From the NCBI GenBank assembly GCA_951640165.1, contig OX621255.1:9238001-9302000 (forward strand): a stretch of DNA of 64,000 nucleotides. Direction: 5' to 3'. This document shows, piece by piece, positions 57,101 to 63,758 of the stretch. Both the position numbers and the translations under genes were made by a program. This stretch comes from Pseudoips prasinana. Lineage: Eukaryota > Arthropoda > Insecta > Lepidoptera > Nolidae. A model generated the notes under the pieces. It had not been told where the DNA came from. It ran no database searches and worked only from the letters and a program-made list of their open reading frames with translations. The number at the start of each line of letters is the position of its first letter. Position 1 is the stretch's first letter.

Positions 57101-59174
57101 CGTAAAATGTAAAAAAAAATAATATAAAAAAATACTGCGTGTATTTTTTTATATTATAACTTTTCTTTTATATTTTTACACGCACAAATTATGTACACAC
57201 GGCTACATATCAAGCTATACATTTCCAGTATAAGCTGATCCCGCGTTGGATAGGATTTCCATACAATGAGAGGTCAGCTTATATTGGAAATGTATAGCCT
57301 GATTTGTAACCGTGTGTAATATTATTAATTTAAGTTTTGATTTTGCTTTTTTGCTGTCTTCTAGCTCCGGGAAGGTCCCAGAGCCCTGTGCCTCTAGCAC
57401 GAGTTCCTGCAGTTTACTTACTCGATCACACATACAGTCGTCTCATACATTGAGCACCAGAGTTTTAGTTCTTAATAGTTTCCGCGAGAGGCGCTGGTGC
57501 TCAATGTATGGGAGGAAACTGTACGTGTGATCGAGTAAGTAAACTGCAGGAACTCGTGCTAGAGGCACTGTTATATAGGTTTGTTTGAAAACCTACATCA
57601 GGCACATCCACATAATGACTATTGTGAAGAGAGAATAAAATTTATTTTGATAGATAAAACCGGAAGACGCAGCGTGGGCAGGCCCCCTACAAGATGGACC
57701 GATGATCTTGTGCGGGTGGAAGCCGCTGCATGCAAATAGCGCAAGACCGGCAATTGTGGAGATCTTTGGTGGAGGCCTTTGTCCAGTAGTGGACTTCTTT
57801 CGGCTGATATGATGATGATGATGATTGATTGATTGATAACCACCGAGCACGTATACCTTGGAGCTGGTGTAAGCGACATAGGTGCCGGGACGCGGAGACT
57901 CCCGGGTGACAGTGTCGCAATACGTGTCATTGCACACGCACACCACTGACTTGTCGGGCACCTGCCGGGCTGCGCAAGGCTTATCTGCAACAACATTAGC
58001 TGCATTGTTACATTGATTTTTGAGGTTTAAATAGGAAATGTAACATATTTCTGCTGCTGCATCAGCTCAGACTACTAAGCTCAAATACACAATTGAAAGA
58101 GATAACATATTTGAGCCGTTTGGAGTGGGGCCGCTTGGACCATAGGGTTTGAAAGCGCGATTTTTTGGTCGACGCTACATGTGACCAGAGGGCTGGATGC
58201 TGCCAGCATTCTAGACTCGATGCTTAGTGGAAGCGATGGCTAACTTCTTTCGACGCCCAAGGATGTCTTAGGCTTTTGTGTATATTTTGTATGTAGTATA
58301 TTGTTTGTCTGCTTAAGTAGTAGGTGACATAACGATAGAAATACTTAATTATATAAAAATATACATAAAGATAAATGATTAAGAAAAAAAGGCTCCTAAA
58401 ATGACTCTATAATTTTAATATACAATTGCTAAATGTAACAATAATAGCTTAGTAACTTGCTATTTATTATTTATTTAGGGATATTAAAAATATATGTGAC
58501 GGAACAGACCGCACGGACGGACTAATTCAAAATATTTTGTTGCTTTAATTAGGTACTGTTTTTAAACTGTGTTAATGTAATACATTGTGAGCTTGACAAG
58601 TACAAGTGTATGTAAATACCCAAGTGCTGAATAAATTTCATTATTTCAAGCACCACTTAAAAGTAAAATTTTGATATACTTAAAAAAGAAATGGGGCCTA
58701 TTTGAAACCTACTCTTTCAAATAAATAAGGTTTATTTAAATAAATTAAATGTAAATGACGGAGTAACAAACGAAGTAAATAAAAAATGAATATACAGCCT
58801 AATTGAGAATGTCCTCCTTCTTTTTTTGGAGTCGGTTGAAAAATACTTAATTTGGTTCAGATATCTTCATGTACTTTGATAGCGGTTAGTTCTAGTGCCT
58901 TTTAGGGTCAACATTTTAGGGCCTCACGTTTAGGGATTGGAGCGCTTAATGGAGACGACACATACCTAGAAATGAGGTTTATTTTTGTATGCCGGCAATA
59001 GGGAAACTTACACAATCCTTATTTAGCTTATTTTGATATTTAAAATAAATATTAATTTATTTGTAGGTAAGTAGGTTATATGTTTGTTGACTCACCTAAT
59101 TTTACGGCGGGTGCACAGACCATAATTAATAAAATACTCCATAACGTAATATTTAAGACGTGTTTCCCTTTCAT
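42697..59174 (-). CDS. GBA: Glucosylceramidase (GH30) gene B, 13 exons
   Basis: Second GBA copy, upstream of and tandem with gene A, with the same reaction expected. Exons: 59096-59174, 57857-57984, 55656-55723 (uncertain), 54216-54357, 52346-52502, 51152-51312, 50476-50599, 49101-49214, 48417-48564, 47618-47697, 45027-45224, 44181-44314, 42697-42796. Without the uncertain third exon they total 1565 bases, and an exon of 3n+1 bases is needed to restore frame. The candidate is 68 bases, one too many. Both catalytic glutamates (TTTNEP, MTTETSEG) and the pocket residues (LRVPIGGTDFS, VGWLDWN) are kept, so constraint has probably been maintained. It differs from A by an extra C-terminal segment of about 15 residues and an extra intron. 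It could be a functional paralogue or a recent pseudogene; I favour functional, with a mis-modelled exon 3. Confidence 0.82.
42868..43117 (-). mobile_element. SINE-1 (tRNA-derived)
   Basis: Minus-strand full-length copy in the intron before the last exon of gene B. Box B appears as GGGTTCGAATCTCGG on the minus strand. Confidence 0.72.
43265..43468 (-). mobile_element. SINE-2 (tRNA-derived)
   Basis: Minus-strand copy with box B GGGTTCGATTCCCACCC, missing the very 5' head. Confidence 0.62.
43551..43688. mobile_element. MITE-A
   Basis: Copy between the last two exons of gene B. Confidence 0.83.
43712..44107. mobile_element. MITE-B, compound copy
   Basis: Two or three overlapping units with CAGGGGCTGTACCGGCTAA and GGCGACTTAGCCGGTAGAGC ends, head to head. 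Confidence 0.62.
44181..44314 (-). CDS. GBA: GBA gene B exon 12
   Basis: Encodes VEDTHEYCQGYPDPEIFTVM, then YVGFLTPQDTIVVVLHN. 134 bases; matches the FLTPDNTVVVVLYN end of gene A exon 11, with about 15 more residues before it. Acceptor ATTTAG, donor GA|GTACGT. Confidence 0.82.
44490..44885 (-). mobile_element. LINE ORF2 C-terminal fragment in gene B intron 11
   Basis: Codes HNLPWPTWRTLNRLRTQVG, then CKWGYIPTSQNICECG and QSMAHLSVCPSC, the C-terminal Cys/His motif of many insect LINEs (CR1/jockey/I group). It ends at a stop near 44545. Clade not resolved. Confidence 0.6.
44888..45025. mobile_element. MITE-A forming the 5' end of gene B intron 11
   Basis: 138-bp copy. Its right terminus TGTA directly abuts the last base-pairs of exon 11, so the intron's GTACAG is MITE sequence plus one G. 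The left end is degenerate (TAGCTGCACAGCACATCC). Confidence 0.82.
45027..45224 (-). CDS. GBA: GBA gene B exon 11
   Basis: Encodes DLKFSLVGWLDWNICLNEKG, GGPTWAENYIDSPVIV and KQPMYYAMGHVSKFLPRGS, then RMIK. 198 bases (66 codons). The 5' splice site AAG|GTACAG coincides with the terminus of a MITE-A copy. The equivalent region in gene A continues without an intron. Confidence 0.87.
45321..45578 (+). mobile_element. SINE-1 (tRNA-derived)
   Basis: Full-length copy ending in a TTATTATTATTATTG tail, about 100 bases upstream of gene B exon 11. Confidence 0.75.
45639..46200 (-). mobile_element. Helitron, near full length
   Basis: Minus strand from TTACTAATATTATAAATGCG to GCGGGGCGCAGCTAG followed by T; about 560 bp, the longest copy here. 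Confidence 0.62.
46280..46385 (+). pseudogene. Possible LINE ORF tail relic
   Basis: FFNKIPSDIKNVE, then FKKSLAKHIKTKYF after a stop. Weak but of the LINE C-terminal type. Confidence 0.35.
46384..46468 (+). mobile_element. SINE-1 3' fragment
   Basis: Only the body end (CGCCTGGTACCCATAGTACA to TTATTATTATT). Confidence 0.6.
47380..47567 (+). mobile_element. RTE-like LINE 3' end
   Basis: Same tail (GGCGACCACGAATAGGAAG, GGACCGACGATCTTAC, CAGTGGACGTTTTTCAGC) ending in a (ATG)n run. Between gene B exons 10 and 11. Confidence 0.6.
47618..47697 (-). CDS. GBA: GBA gene B exon 10
   Basis: 80-base exon reading AYPWEDIKMDLGSWERAKSY, then INTIIT. Acceptor ATTACAG, donor GTAAGT. Same length and phase as gene A exon 10. 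Confidence 0.85.
48032..48121 (+). repeat. (GT)n microsatellite
   Basis: About 90 bases of GT with a few interruptions; the ORF over it is not a gene. Confidence 0.95.
48150..48292 (-). mobile_element. LINE ORF tail fragment
   Basis: Reads INKHLDIYNKPFKECKSLLI, then EWINKLCYDEVENIL, resembling the last residues of insect LINE polymerases. It directly abuts a MITE-A copy. Confidence 0.45.
48298..48404. mobile_element. MITE-A, end-truncated, after gene B exon 9
   Basis: Lacks the outer part of both termini. It begins about 12 bases into the intron after exon 9. Confidence 0.75.
48417..48564 (-). CDS. GBA: GBA gene B exon 9 (nucleophile Glu)
   Basis: Encodes MVEENPEVLHVLDGIGVHSY and IMTTETSEG. 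148 bases as in A. The nucleophile Glu is kept but the context is TTETS rather than GTEAC. MITE-A copies flank it on both sides. Confidence 0.88.
48605..48745. mobile_element. MITE-A before gene B exon 9
   Basis: Full copy about 40 bases upstream of the exon 9 acceptor, same orientation as the copy at 48298. Confidence 0.82.
48772..49066 (+). mobile_element. Helitron 3' part
   Basis: Same body; end reduced to GCGGGCACAGCTAG with part of the hairpin deleted. It ends 35 bases from gene B exon 8. Confidence 0.6.
49101..49214 (-). CDS. GBA: GBA gene B exon 8
   Basis: Reads GTWITNYLGPRIRYSKYKNV, then KIIGVDDQRHTIPLWFIE. 114 bases as in A, acceptor TTTCAG-like (CCTGAAA on the plus strand), donor GAG|GTAATC. 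Confidence 0.87.
49225..49655 (+). mobile_element. SINE-3 with nested Helitron-like insert
   Basis: The 5' part (GATCATGAGAGTGATGAAAT to CACTTATGTACTAC) and 3' part (CGTCCCGCACAGATGGCTCG to GGCTAGGAGGACATTA) are separated by about 250 bases that begin with a Helitron-like end at 49303. Confidence 0.45.
49970..50458 (+). repeat. Same repeat family, composite copy next to gene B exon 7
   Basis: Two partial starts (ACCGACCAAGTGGGCACGTA at 49971 and CCGGCTAAGTATGAGTCAG at 50200) share one end near 50458, only 18 bases from the exon. Confidence 0.5.
50476..50599 (-). CDS. GBA: GBA gene B exon 7 (acid/base Glu)
   Basis: Encodes FIENYDKEGVPVWGITTTNE, then PALAF and SWSAHHM. 124 bases, one codon shorter than in A. 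The donor ATG|GTACTG is poor, and a lepidopteran repeat (about 49970-50458) begins some 17 bases into the intron. Confidence 0.87.
50868..51062 (+). mobile_element. SINE-2 (tRNA-derived)
   Basis: Copy with GTGGTTGGTAAATGCTTGCC and GGGTTCGAATCCCAAAC, between gene B exons 6 and 7. Confidence 0.62.
51152..51312 (-). CDS. GBA: GBA gene B exon 6
   Basis: Encodes IPMIKAAFAASDVPVYILGT, then TWAPPEWMTDKSN and YQTYADYHY. 161 bases. The family pocket Trp (TTWAPPEW) is kept. Donor AA|GTAAGT. Confidence 0.9.
51388..51665 (+). pseudogene. LINE reverse transcriptase relic
   Basis: Broken reading of DFRKAFDTVNIVVDILVTKL and later RVRQGSNLGSLQ, the F.KAFD and G.RQG...P blocks of LINE RT. Between gene B exons 5 and 6. 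Confidence 0.5.
51666..52345. other. Gene B intron, nothing recognised
   Basis: AT-rich intron sequence; no clear repeat or ORF. Confidence 0.45.
52346..52502 (-). CDS. GBA: GBA gene B exon 5
   Basis: Encodes HFSNEGLQYNVLRVPIGGTD and then FSTHKYAYNELP. 157 bases, acceptor TTTCAG, donor AAG|GTGAGA. Same length and phase as gene A exon 5. Confidence 0.9.
53062..53160 (-). repeat. tRNA-like SINE fragment
   Basis: Minus strand contains GGGTTCGATTCCCACCC and a plausible head (GATTAGATGGTTTGGGCG). Similar T-arm-like pieces lie at 54715-54800 and 56390-56450. Confidence 0.4.
53394..53655 (+). repeat. Lepidopteran interspersed repeat (GGCCAAGTGCGAGTCGG family)
   Basis: Starts AACCGGCCAAGTGCGAGTC and ends CCTTTGGGTACGGAACCC. 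Related copies at 49970-50458 (composite) and 7060-7145. Class unknown. Confidence 0.55.
53852..54152 (+). mobile_element. Helitron 3' part
   Basis: Same body with hairpin and GGGCACTGCTAG end; about 60 bases from gene B exon 4. Confidence 0.62.
54216..54357 (-). CDS. GBA: GBA gene B exon 4
   Basis: Reads ISCPFTLLLDPSTQYQSITG, then FGAAITDSAALNW. 142 bases, same length and phases as gene A exon 4. The second Gly of GFGGA is Ala here. Donor GA|GTAAGT. Confidence 0.87.
55003..55121 (+). mobile_element. SINE-1 5' part
   Basis: Head and half of the body, broken at an RTE tail. Confidence 0.65.
55122..55202 (+). mobile_element. RTE-like LINE 3' end inside a SINE-1 pair
   Basis: Only the last 25 codons and ATG tail remain. 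It starts exactly where the upstream SINE-1 copy stops. Confidence 0.5.
55210..55450 (+). mobile_element. SINE-1 (tRNA-derived)
   Basis: Second copy in the same orientation only 90 bases downstream of the broken one. Confidence 0.72.
55656..55723 (-). CDS. GBA: GBA gene B exon 3 (candidate, phase conflict)
   Basis: Between AATGCAG and GTATGT lies a segment open in the frame VEDAGGCNTVYTSTAVNDNL, ending in the phase exon 4 requires. At its 5' side there is one base too many for exon 2 as drawn, and phase 0 meets a stop. Either alternative sites are used or there is a 1-base shift. The position corresponds to the 55-base exon 3 of gene A. Confidence 0.5.
55871..55972 (+). repeat. Imperfect GT-rich repeat
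   Basis: GTGTGTGAGTGAGTGTGTGT-type degenerate repeat. Confidence 0.85.
56025..56237 (-). mobile_element. LINE ORF tail fragment
   Basis: 70 codons: VISNHLYNEANRVNNIYSLP, then CKETIRKWLLKLNYAETEAF, the same kind of tail as at 48150-48292. Confidence 0.45.
56607..56670. repeat. Perfect 64-bp palindrome
   Basis: Every base from 56607 to 56638 pairs with 56670 to 56639, centre CTATATAG, no loop. In gene B intron 2. Confidence 0.93.
57064..57307. repeat. Complex inverted repeat
   Basis: Three copies of a TATACTGGAAATGTATA-type segment with ACGGCTACATATCA, in alternating orientation around an AT-rich centre. Possibly a foldback element plus a partial copy. Confidence 0.55.
57388..57568. mobile_element. 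Foldback MITE-C
   Basis: Same arms as 24337-24520, ends GTGCCTCTAGCACGAG. In gene B intron 2. Confidence 0.72.
57655..57838 (+). mobile_element. RTE-like LINE 3' end near gene B exon 2
   Basis: Copy with CGGAAGACGCAGCGTGGGCA and a (ATG)n(ATTG)n tail, ending about 20 bases from the exon 2 donor. Confidence 0.65.
57857..57984 (-). CDS. GBA: GBA gene B exon 2
   Basis: Encodes DKPCAARQVPDKSVVCVCND, then TYCD and TYVAYTSSK. Acceptor TTGCAG, donor AAG|GTATAC, 128 bases as in gene A. A possible downstream donor (CTCG|GTGGTT, 13 bases later) would change the phase; see exon 3. Confidence 0.88.
57985..59095. other. Gene B intron 1, nothing recognised
   Basis: AT-rich with no recognised repeat. Confidence 0.45.
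59096..59174 (-). CDS. GBA: GBA gene B exon 1 (signal peptide)
   Basis: ATG then MKGKHVLNITLWSILLIMVC, a basic start followed by a hydrophobic core, and APAVKL before G|GTGAGT. 26 codons plus 1 base, the same phase as gene A exon 1. Confidence 0.78.
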
Positions 59175-59281
59175 GATATTCATGAAAATGTGTTCTATTA
59201 TAAGAATTATATACTGCAGAATTCTAACATTACAACGAGTTGTAATGTAATAGGCACTTTATAAAGGATGTCTCAAAATGA

Positions 59282-59459
59282 TCACACTAATATTATAAAG
59301 CCGTAAGTTTGTGAGTCTGTAGGTATGTTTGTTACTTCTTCACGTCTAAACGACTGGAGCGATCTTAATAAAATTTGGTATGGAGTTAGTTGACACCCTG
59401 GATTAAAACTAATTAAATTTATAAAGTTTAACGCGGGGAAAACTGCGGGGCACAGCTAG
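59282..59459 (+). mobile_element. Non-autonomous Helitron, complete ends
   Basis: A|TCACACTAATATTATAAAGC start and GCGGGGCACAGCTAG|T end; 178 bp. About 110 bases upstream of the gene B start codon. Confidence 0.7.
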
Positions 59460-59611
59460 TTGTACAATATACAGCTGAAATGTGATAAGGTTGACATTGG
59501 TTAATTATACAATCCACGACGTGTCCACGTATTACTAATATGGTACATACAGTGGTGTTAGTGGGGCACAGCTAGATATAGATAATTCTCAGAGATGTGC
59601 CTTCATTTATT

Positions 59612-59790
59612 AGATAGATGGATAGATACACTTTATTGCACCTAATCAAAATATCACATCGTAACATGAATTTTCTTAAACTATAAGGTACAAACGGCGG
59701 TCTTATCGCTAATGTAGCAATCTCTTCCAGACATCTCTAGGATGAACCAAAGCACTGCAGGGAGACAAAATGGTAGTTGGCAGTGTATCT
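59612..59790 (-). repeat. LINE 3' UTR-like repeat
   Basis: Plus strand ATACACTTTATTGCACCTAA then GGCGGTCTTATCGCTAATG; same family as 5195-5322. Confidence 0.5.
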
Positions 59791-59831
59791 ACTAATGAAA
59801 ATTTAAATATATAAAATAAAATAAATAAATA

Positions 59832-60030
59832 AAGGTTTTTATTCACGTAGACTTAAAAAATAGTCAGAACATGTTTGTAGTAATATAGTTGTATACATTA
59901 TTATTTCTAGTTACATAGATATTTAGGTACACGGATTGTATGAAAACATTTATAAAATTTATTTTAAAATAGCAGTTATATTTAGCTAGCTTGTATTAAG
60001 TGATTGTCAAAGAGATTATGTTTAAGTTTA
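59832..60030 (-). repeat. Repeat family G
   Basis: Copy upstream of gene B; same order of blocks as at 18547. Confidence 0.5.
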
Positions 60031-60210
60031 CATAATATATATCTACTGCCTTACAAATAATTTTGATACACATATAATTTCATTCATTTAATTAAGTATT
60101 ATACTAGATTATGTCTGGCCGAGAAGCCTATTAGTCGGATATAAAGAGGTAGACTAGTCGACCAAGCCGATCACGGTTCAGGGATTTCCGTGGCGCTTCT
60201 TTTACAGATG

Positions 60211-60318
60211 TACAGAAATTTCTTTTATAGATTTTCAACTTTATTACAAAAGCGTAAGGTTCACTTTCAATTAGGGAAATTTGACAGATTGGGGTAGCTT
60301 GATGTGCTGGCGTCTGTA
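60211..60318. mobile_element. MITE-A, left end missing
   Basis: Right half and centre present; the left terminus is replaced by TACAGAAATTTC. Confidence 0.72.
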
Positions 60319-61011
60319 CCTACCTGCAGGCGTGTCGAAACCCGATTTGTTAAATTCGCATTGTTTCTGGACTTTTTTTTAATATATATTTTTTAAAGAA
60401 CTAATATTGTTCATTAAAGTGAAACAGCTCAATTCAAATTTAATCATGGTGAGAAGAAAGTCTCTTATATGGTTTTTTACTACTTGCCAATGATCGTAAA
60501 GTGTCCCAATGCCATGATGGAAGGCACTATTTGACATTGAAAGCAAACACCCTGAAAATTCAATTGAAATTTGTGTTTTATTAAGAAGATAATGTTTTGA
60601 GACACCCTGTACCACGTTCTTTGTTACAATTATGATTTATAGTTATGTTTGTTCTGATCATCTTTGGCTTTTAATTTATGACCACTATATTATATATTTA
60701 TATTCATTAAAGCTAGTACAAAATGTAAACAAAATACTTAGGTGCCTACTACAATGCAAGTTTTATAATTCATTCCAACTTTTAATACATTCTCCATCCC
60801 ATCAAAATGATCCGTAGATGTAAGCCTAAGCCATTGATTATAATTAATAGGTAATTAAGTTATTAATATTTTTTTTACTTTATAACACATTCAATAGACA
60901 TCATGGGGCATCGAACACATGCCCTAACGTAGCAGATCCAGTAATATGGCACCCAGATAACTGATAATCATACTTCATAATATTATACTTATATATATAA
61001 GTATAATAAAG
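60319..61011. other. Upstream flank, nothing recognised
   Basis: AT-rich sequence between a MITE-A remnant and an RTE tail; no gene signs. Confidence 0.45.
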
Positions 61012-61203
61012 GTTCTCTAGTGGCGACCACGAACCGGAAGACGCAGCGTGGGCAGGCCCCCTACAAGATGGACCGATGATCTTGTGCGGGTCGCTGGAAA
61101 TCGCTGGATGCGGATAGCGCAAGACCGGCAATTGTGGAGCTCTTTGGGGGAGGCCTTTGTCCAGCAGTGGACGTTTTTCGGCTGATATGATGATGATGAT
61201 ATA
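61012..61203 (+). mobile_element. RTE-like LINE 3' end
   Basis: GGTTCTCTAGTGGCGACCAC start through CAGTGGACGTTTTTCGGC and an (ATG)n tail; the best-preserved copy in the window. Confidence 0.65.
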
Positions 61204-61237
61204 TATACTTAATTATATCAATCCAGGAATTTAAATT

Positions 61238-61472
61238 TGACGGGCCTGTTGGTGTGGTTGGCAAAAGCTTGCTTTTCACATCGGGTTCGATTCCCACACA
61301 GGACCGATATTTGTGTGCATGAACATTCTCATGTATAAGTATGTATTTACAAAAGAAAAATAGTATATGTTGTATATCAGTTATCTATTATTTATTTTCT
61401 ATAGCACAAGTTCTGCTTAGTTAGGGATCAGATGGCCGTGTGTAAATACATAATGTCCCAGGATATTTATCA
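61238..61472 (+). mobile_element. SINE-2 (tRNA-derived)
   Basis: Copy with a GGTGTGGTTGGCAAAAGC head and TGTGTAAATACATAATGTCC end. Confidence 0.62.
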
Positions 61473-61696
61473 TTTAATTGGATCTTGTATGATTATGTAC
61501 TTGTGATAGAATTGTGTGGCTTTACTGACAATTTAAAAATCTTAATATGTTTGTATAGATTTATAAATTGTCTCCGTACCGGATTTTTTTTTGAAAATTG
61601 GCCCTATCTTAGCTAGCAGGTACTACGTTTAAAGTATACAATTATAAGTTTAAAGTATATAATTATTTACTTTCTTTTTCTTTCACCATGTCGGCC

Positions 61697-62158
61697 TAAG
61701 GCTGCTTTTCCACCAGAGATGTGCTATGCTTCTTTGCTATGGATGCGTTTATATCCACCAATCATATTCATTGGTGCACATAGCTTAGCATTGGTGGAAA
61801 CGCATTCAACTAAGATATGTTTTTTATATGGAATGATAAGTGCTATGGATGTGTGCTGTAGATGCGTGCTATGGATGCCTGCTATGGGTCGTCGCGAGTG
61901 GTGTAGCTATGTGCAGAGCAGAGTACCTACAGTAGAAATGAACTGAACGAGTAAATAGTGCTATCGATACATCACATAGCTCGAGCTGCGCACCTTCCTC
62001 GCGCAGCTAATTTGCGGCGGTGTACATCTTAATAGCATATCTTACTCGCACCACTACATAGCTTAGCATCAGTGGAAACGGTCACATAGTTTCGTACCTT
62101 AACTTTACATTCCCGGAGCATAGTTGCATAGCACATCTCTGGTGGAAAGGCACCCTAA
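61697..62158. mobile_element. TIR element (462 bp) with internal subrepeats
   Basis: Inverted ends CTTTTCCACCAGAGATGTGC / CCTTTCCACCAGAGATGTGC of about 30 bases. Inside, GTGCTATGGATG-type units repeat around 61850-61890. Confidence 0.65.
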
Positions 62159-62602
62159 TGACCTCCACTGCTGAATTGGAGGCAAGTCTTAGTGTGGGAT
62201 ATAGGCGTAATTTCAATATTTCTAAATATAGCGTTATTTTATTTAAATTAAATTATATGTATATTTATCTATTAATCAATTAGTATCGTGTGTGTTATTA
62301 TTCTTTTGCTGTTATTTTTCATTATTCATTTTGTTATTGTATTTTATTATGTTTGTATTTTCTGTCTTTGGGTCGCAATCAGTTACCCGAAATAAACATA
62401 TTTTATTTTATTTATTTTATGCATGATTTGGAGGGCTATGCCATAATCGCTACGCGTGGCAGACGGGTTGGTGATCGCAGTATGATGGTCATATTACAAA
62501 AAAGAGACGTTGCCGTCCCTTCTCTGGAAGATATTCCCACGGGTTGATTTCTACACCCCACACGATGATATGGGGTGGTGACTGTCTTTGCCGTCAGTAA
62601 CA

Positions 62603-62855
62603 ATCACCGTACCTAGTTGGTAGTGCTCCCGCCTACGAAGCTGGTGGTTCTGGGTTCGAATCCCGGTAAGTGCAAATATTTGTGTGATGAGCACGAATAT
62701 TTGTTTCTGAGTCATGGATGTTTTCTATGTATATAAGTATTTATCTATCTATATAAGTATGTATATCGTCGCCTGGTACTCATAGTACAAGCTTTGCTTA
62801 GTTTGGGGCTAGGATGATCTGTGTGACACTGTCCCTAGATATTATTATTATTATA
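62603..62855 (+). mobile_element. SINE-1 (tRNA-derived)
   Basis: Full-length copy with box B GGGTTCGAATCCCGG and a TTATTATTATTATA tail. Confidence 0.72.
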
Positions 62856-63026
62856 TATTTCTAAATTCATACATAGTATAAGTACAGAGCCAAATTACAT
62901 CCAGACATACTAATAATCATGCTCATCGCACAAAGAAATCTTTGTCTTAGTTGGTGGCCGAAACCACGACCTCTGACTTAGCATTCAGGGTCATTAACCA
63001 TTAAAATACAGTTCATAAGATTTTTG

Positions 63027-63455
63027 TTTTGGTAGGGGAATGCTTAGGTATGACCATTTTTGTGGGTGGCAACCCGCAAAAAGGACTGCGGGTGGGTATG
63101 TCAGACGAGCTCCGACAAAACCTAACCTGGGGCACTGCCAGCTAAGTCGCCGAACATCGATTTCATCGATTCAAATAAATAAAGGTTAAAATGACTTAAA
63201 CTATCGTTAGATTGGCTTTCATGAGGACATGTGACGTCATGAATGGTCCGGAATCGAATGTCAACGTTGAAGCCGATTTAACGATTGTTTAGGTCATTTT
63301 TAACCTTTATTTATTTTAACGCCATTTAAGAAATCGATGTACGGCGACTTAGCCGGTAGAGCCCCTGCTGTGGGCTTCTCTTGGCGCCGGATGAGGGGAG
63401 CCCCGGGAGCGCGGCTATGCTGCTCCAGTGGCCCCCCTAGGCTTATTGGCTAGAC
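63027..63455 (-). mobile_element. R1-like LINE 3' UTR interrupted by MITE-B
   Basis: Two blocks, 63027-63128 (GCGGGTGGGTATGTCAGACG) and 63368-63455 (GGCGCCGGATGAGGGGAGCC), match neighbouring segments of the tail at 37320-37470. The gap between them is a MITE-B copy. Confidence 0.65.
63129..63367. mobile_element. MITE-B inside an R1-like tail
   Basis: Termini GGGGCACTGCCAGCTAAGTC and GACTTAGCCGGTAGAGCCCC, internal ATGTGACGTCATGAATGG. The uninterrupted LINE tail at 37381 shows the empty site. Confidence 0.68.
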
Positions 63456-63758
63456 GGCTTTAGTCCCCCGCTCGCTGTATATGTAGAGTGCGTATTTTAT
63501 TGCTTAGCTATTTACTTTGTGTATAATTAAATACCCGTTGCAACCGTTTATACAGCTGTAGCCGTGGCTGTAAATATGTACCGCATAGTTCTATTAATGT
63601 AGCCAGCAAAATAGGTAACAGAGGAAAATAATTAATGGCAATATAAACAAATTTATTATAAAATATCGCCAACAAATTATTGGTAGGTAAATAATTCAAC
63701 ACTGTACATAATTCTTCTTCAGAGTCGCTGTTTTTACAGTTTAGAATAAAAATAATGT

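Noticed and set aside
57593..58005. Three overlapping minus-strand ORFs of 77-128 codons
   Set aside because: Only the part 57857-57984 in one frame is coding (GBA gene B exon 2); the rest reads an RTE tail.
10764..62855. Box A/B motifs at many sites suggesting a tRNA cluster
   Set aside because: The copies share a long non-tRNA body and lack acceptor-stem pairing; they are SINE-1 and SINE-2.
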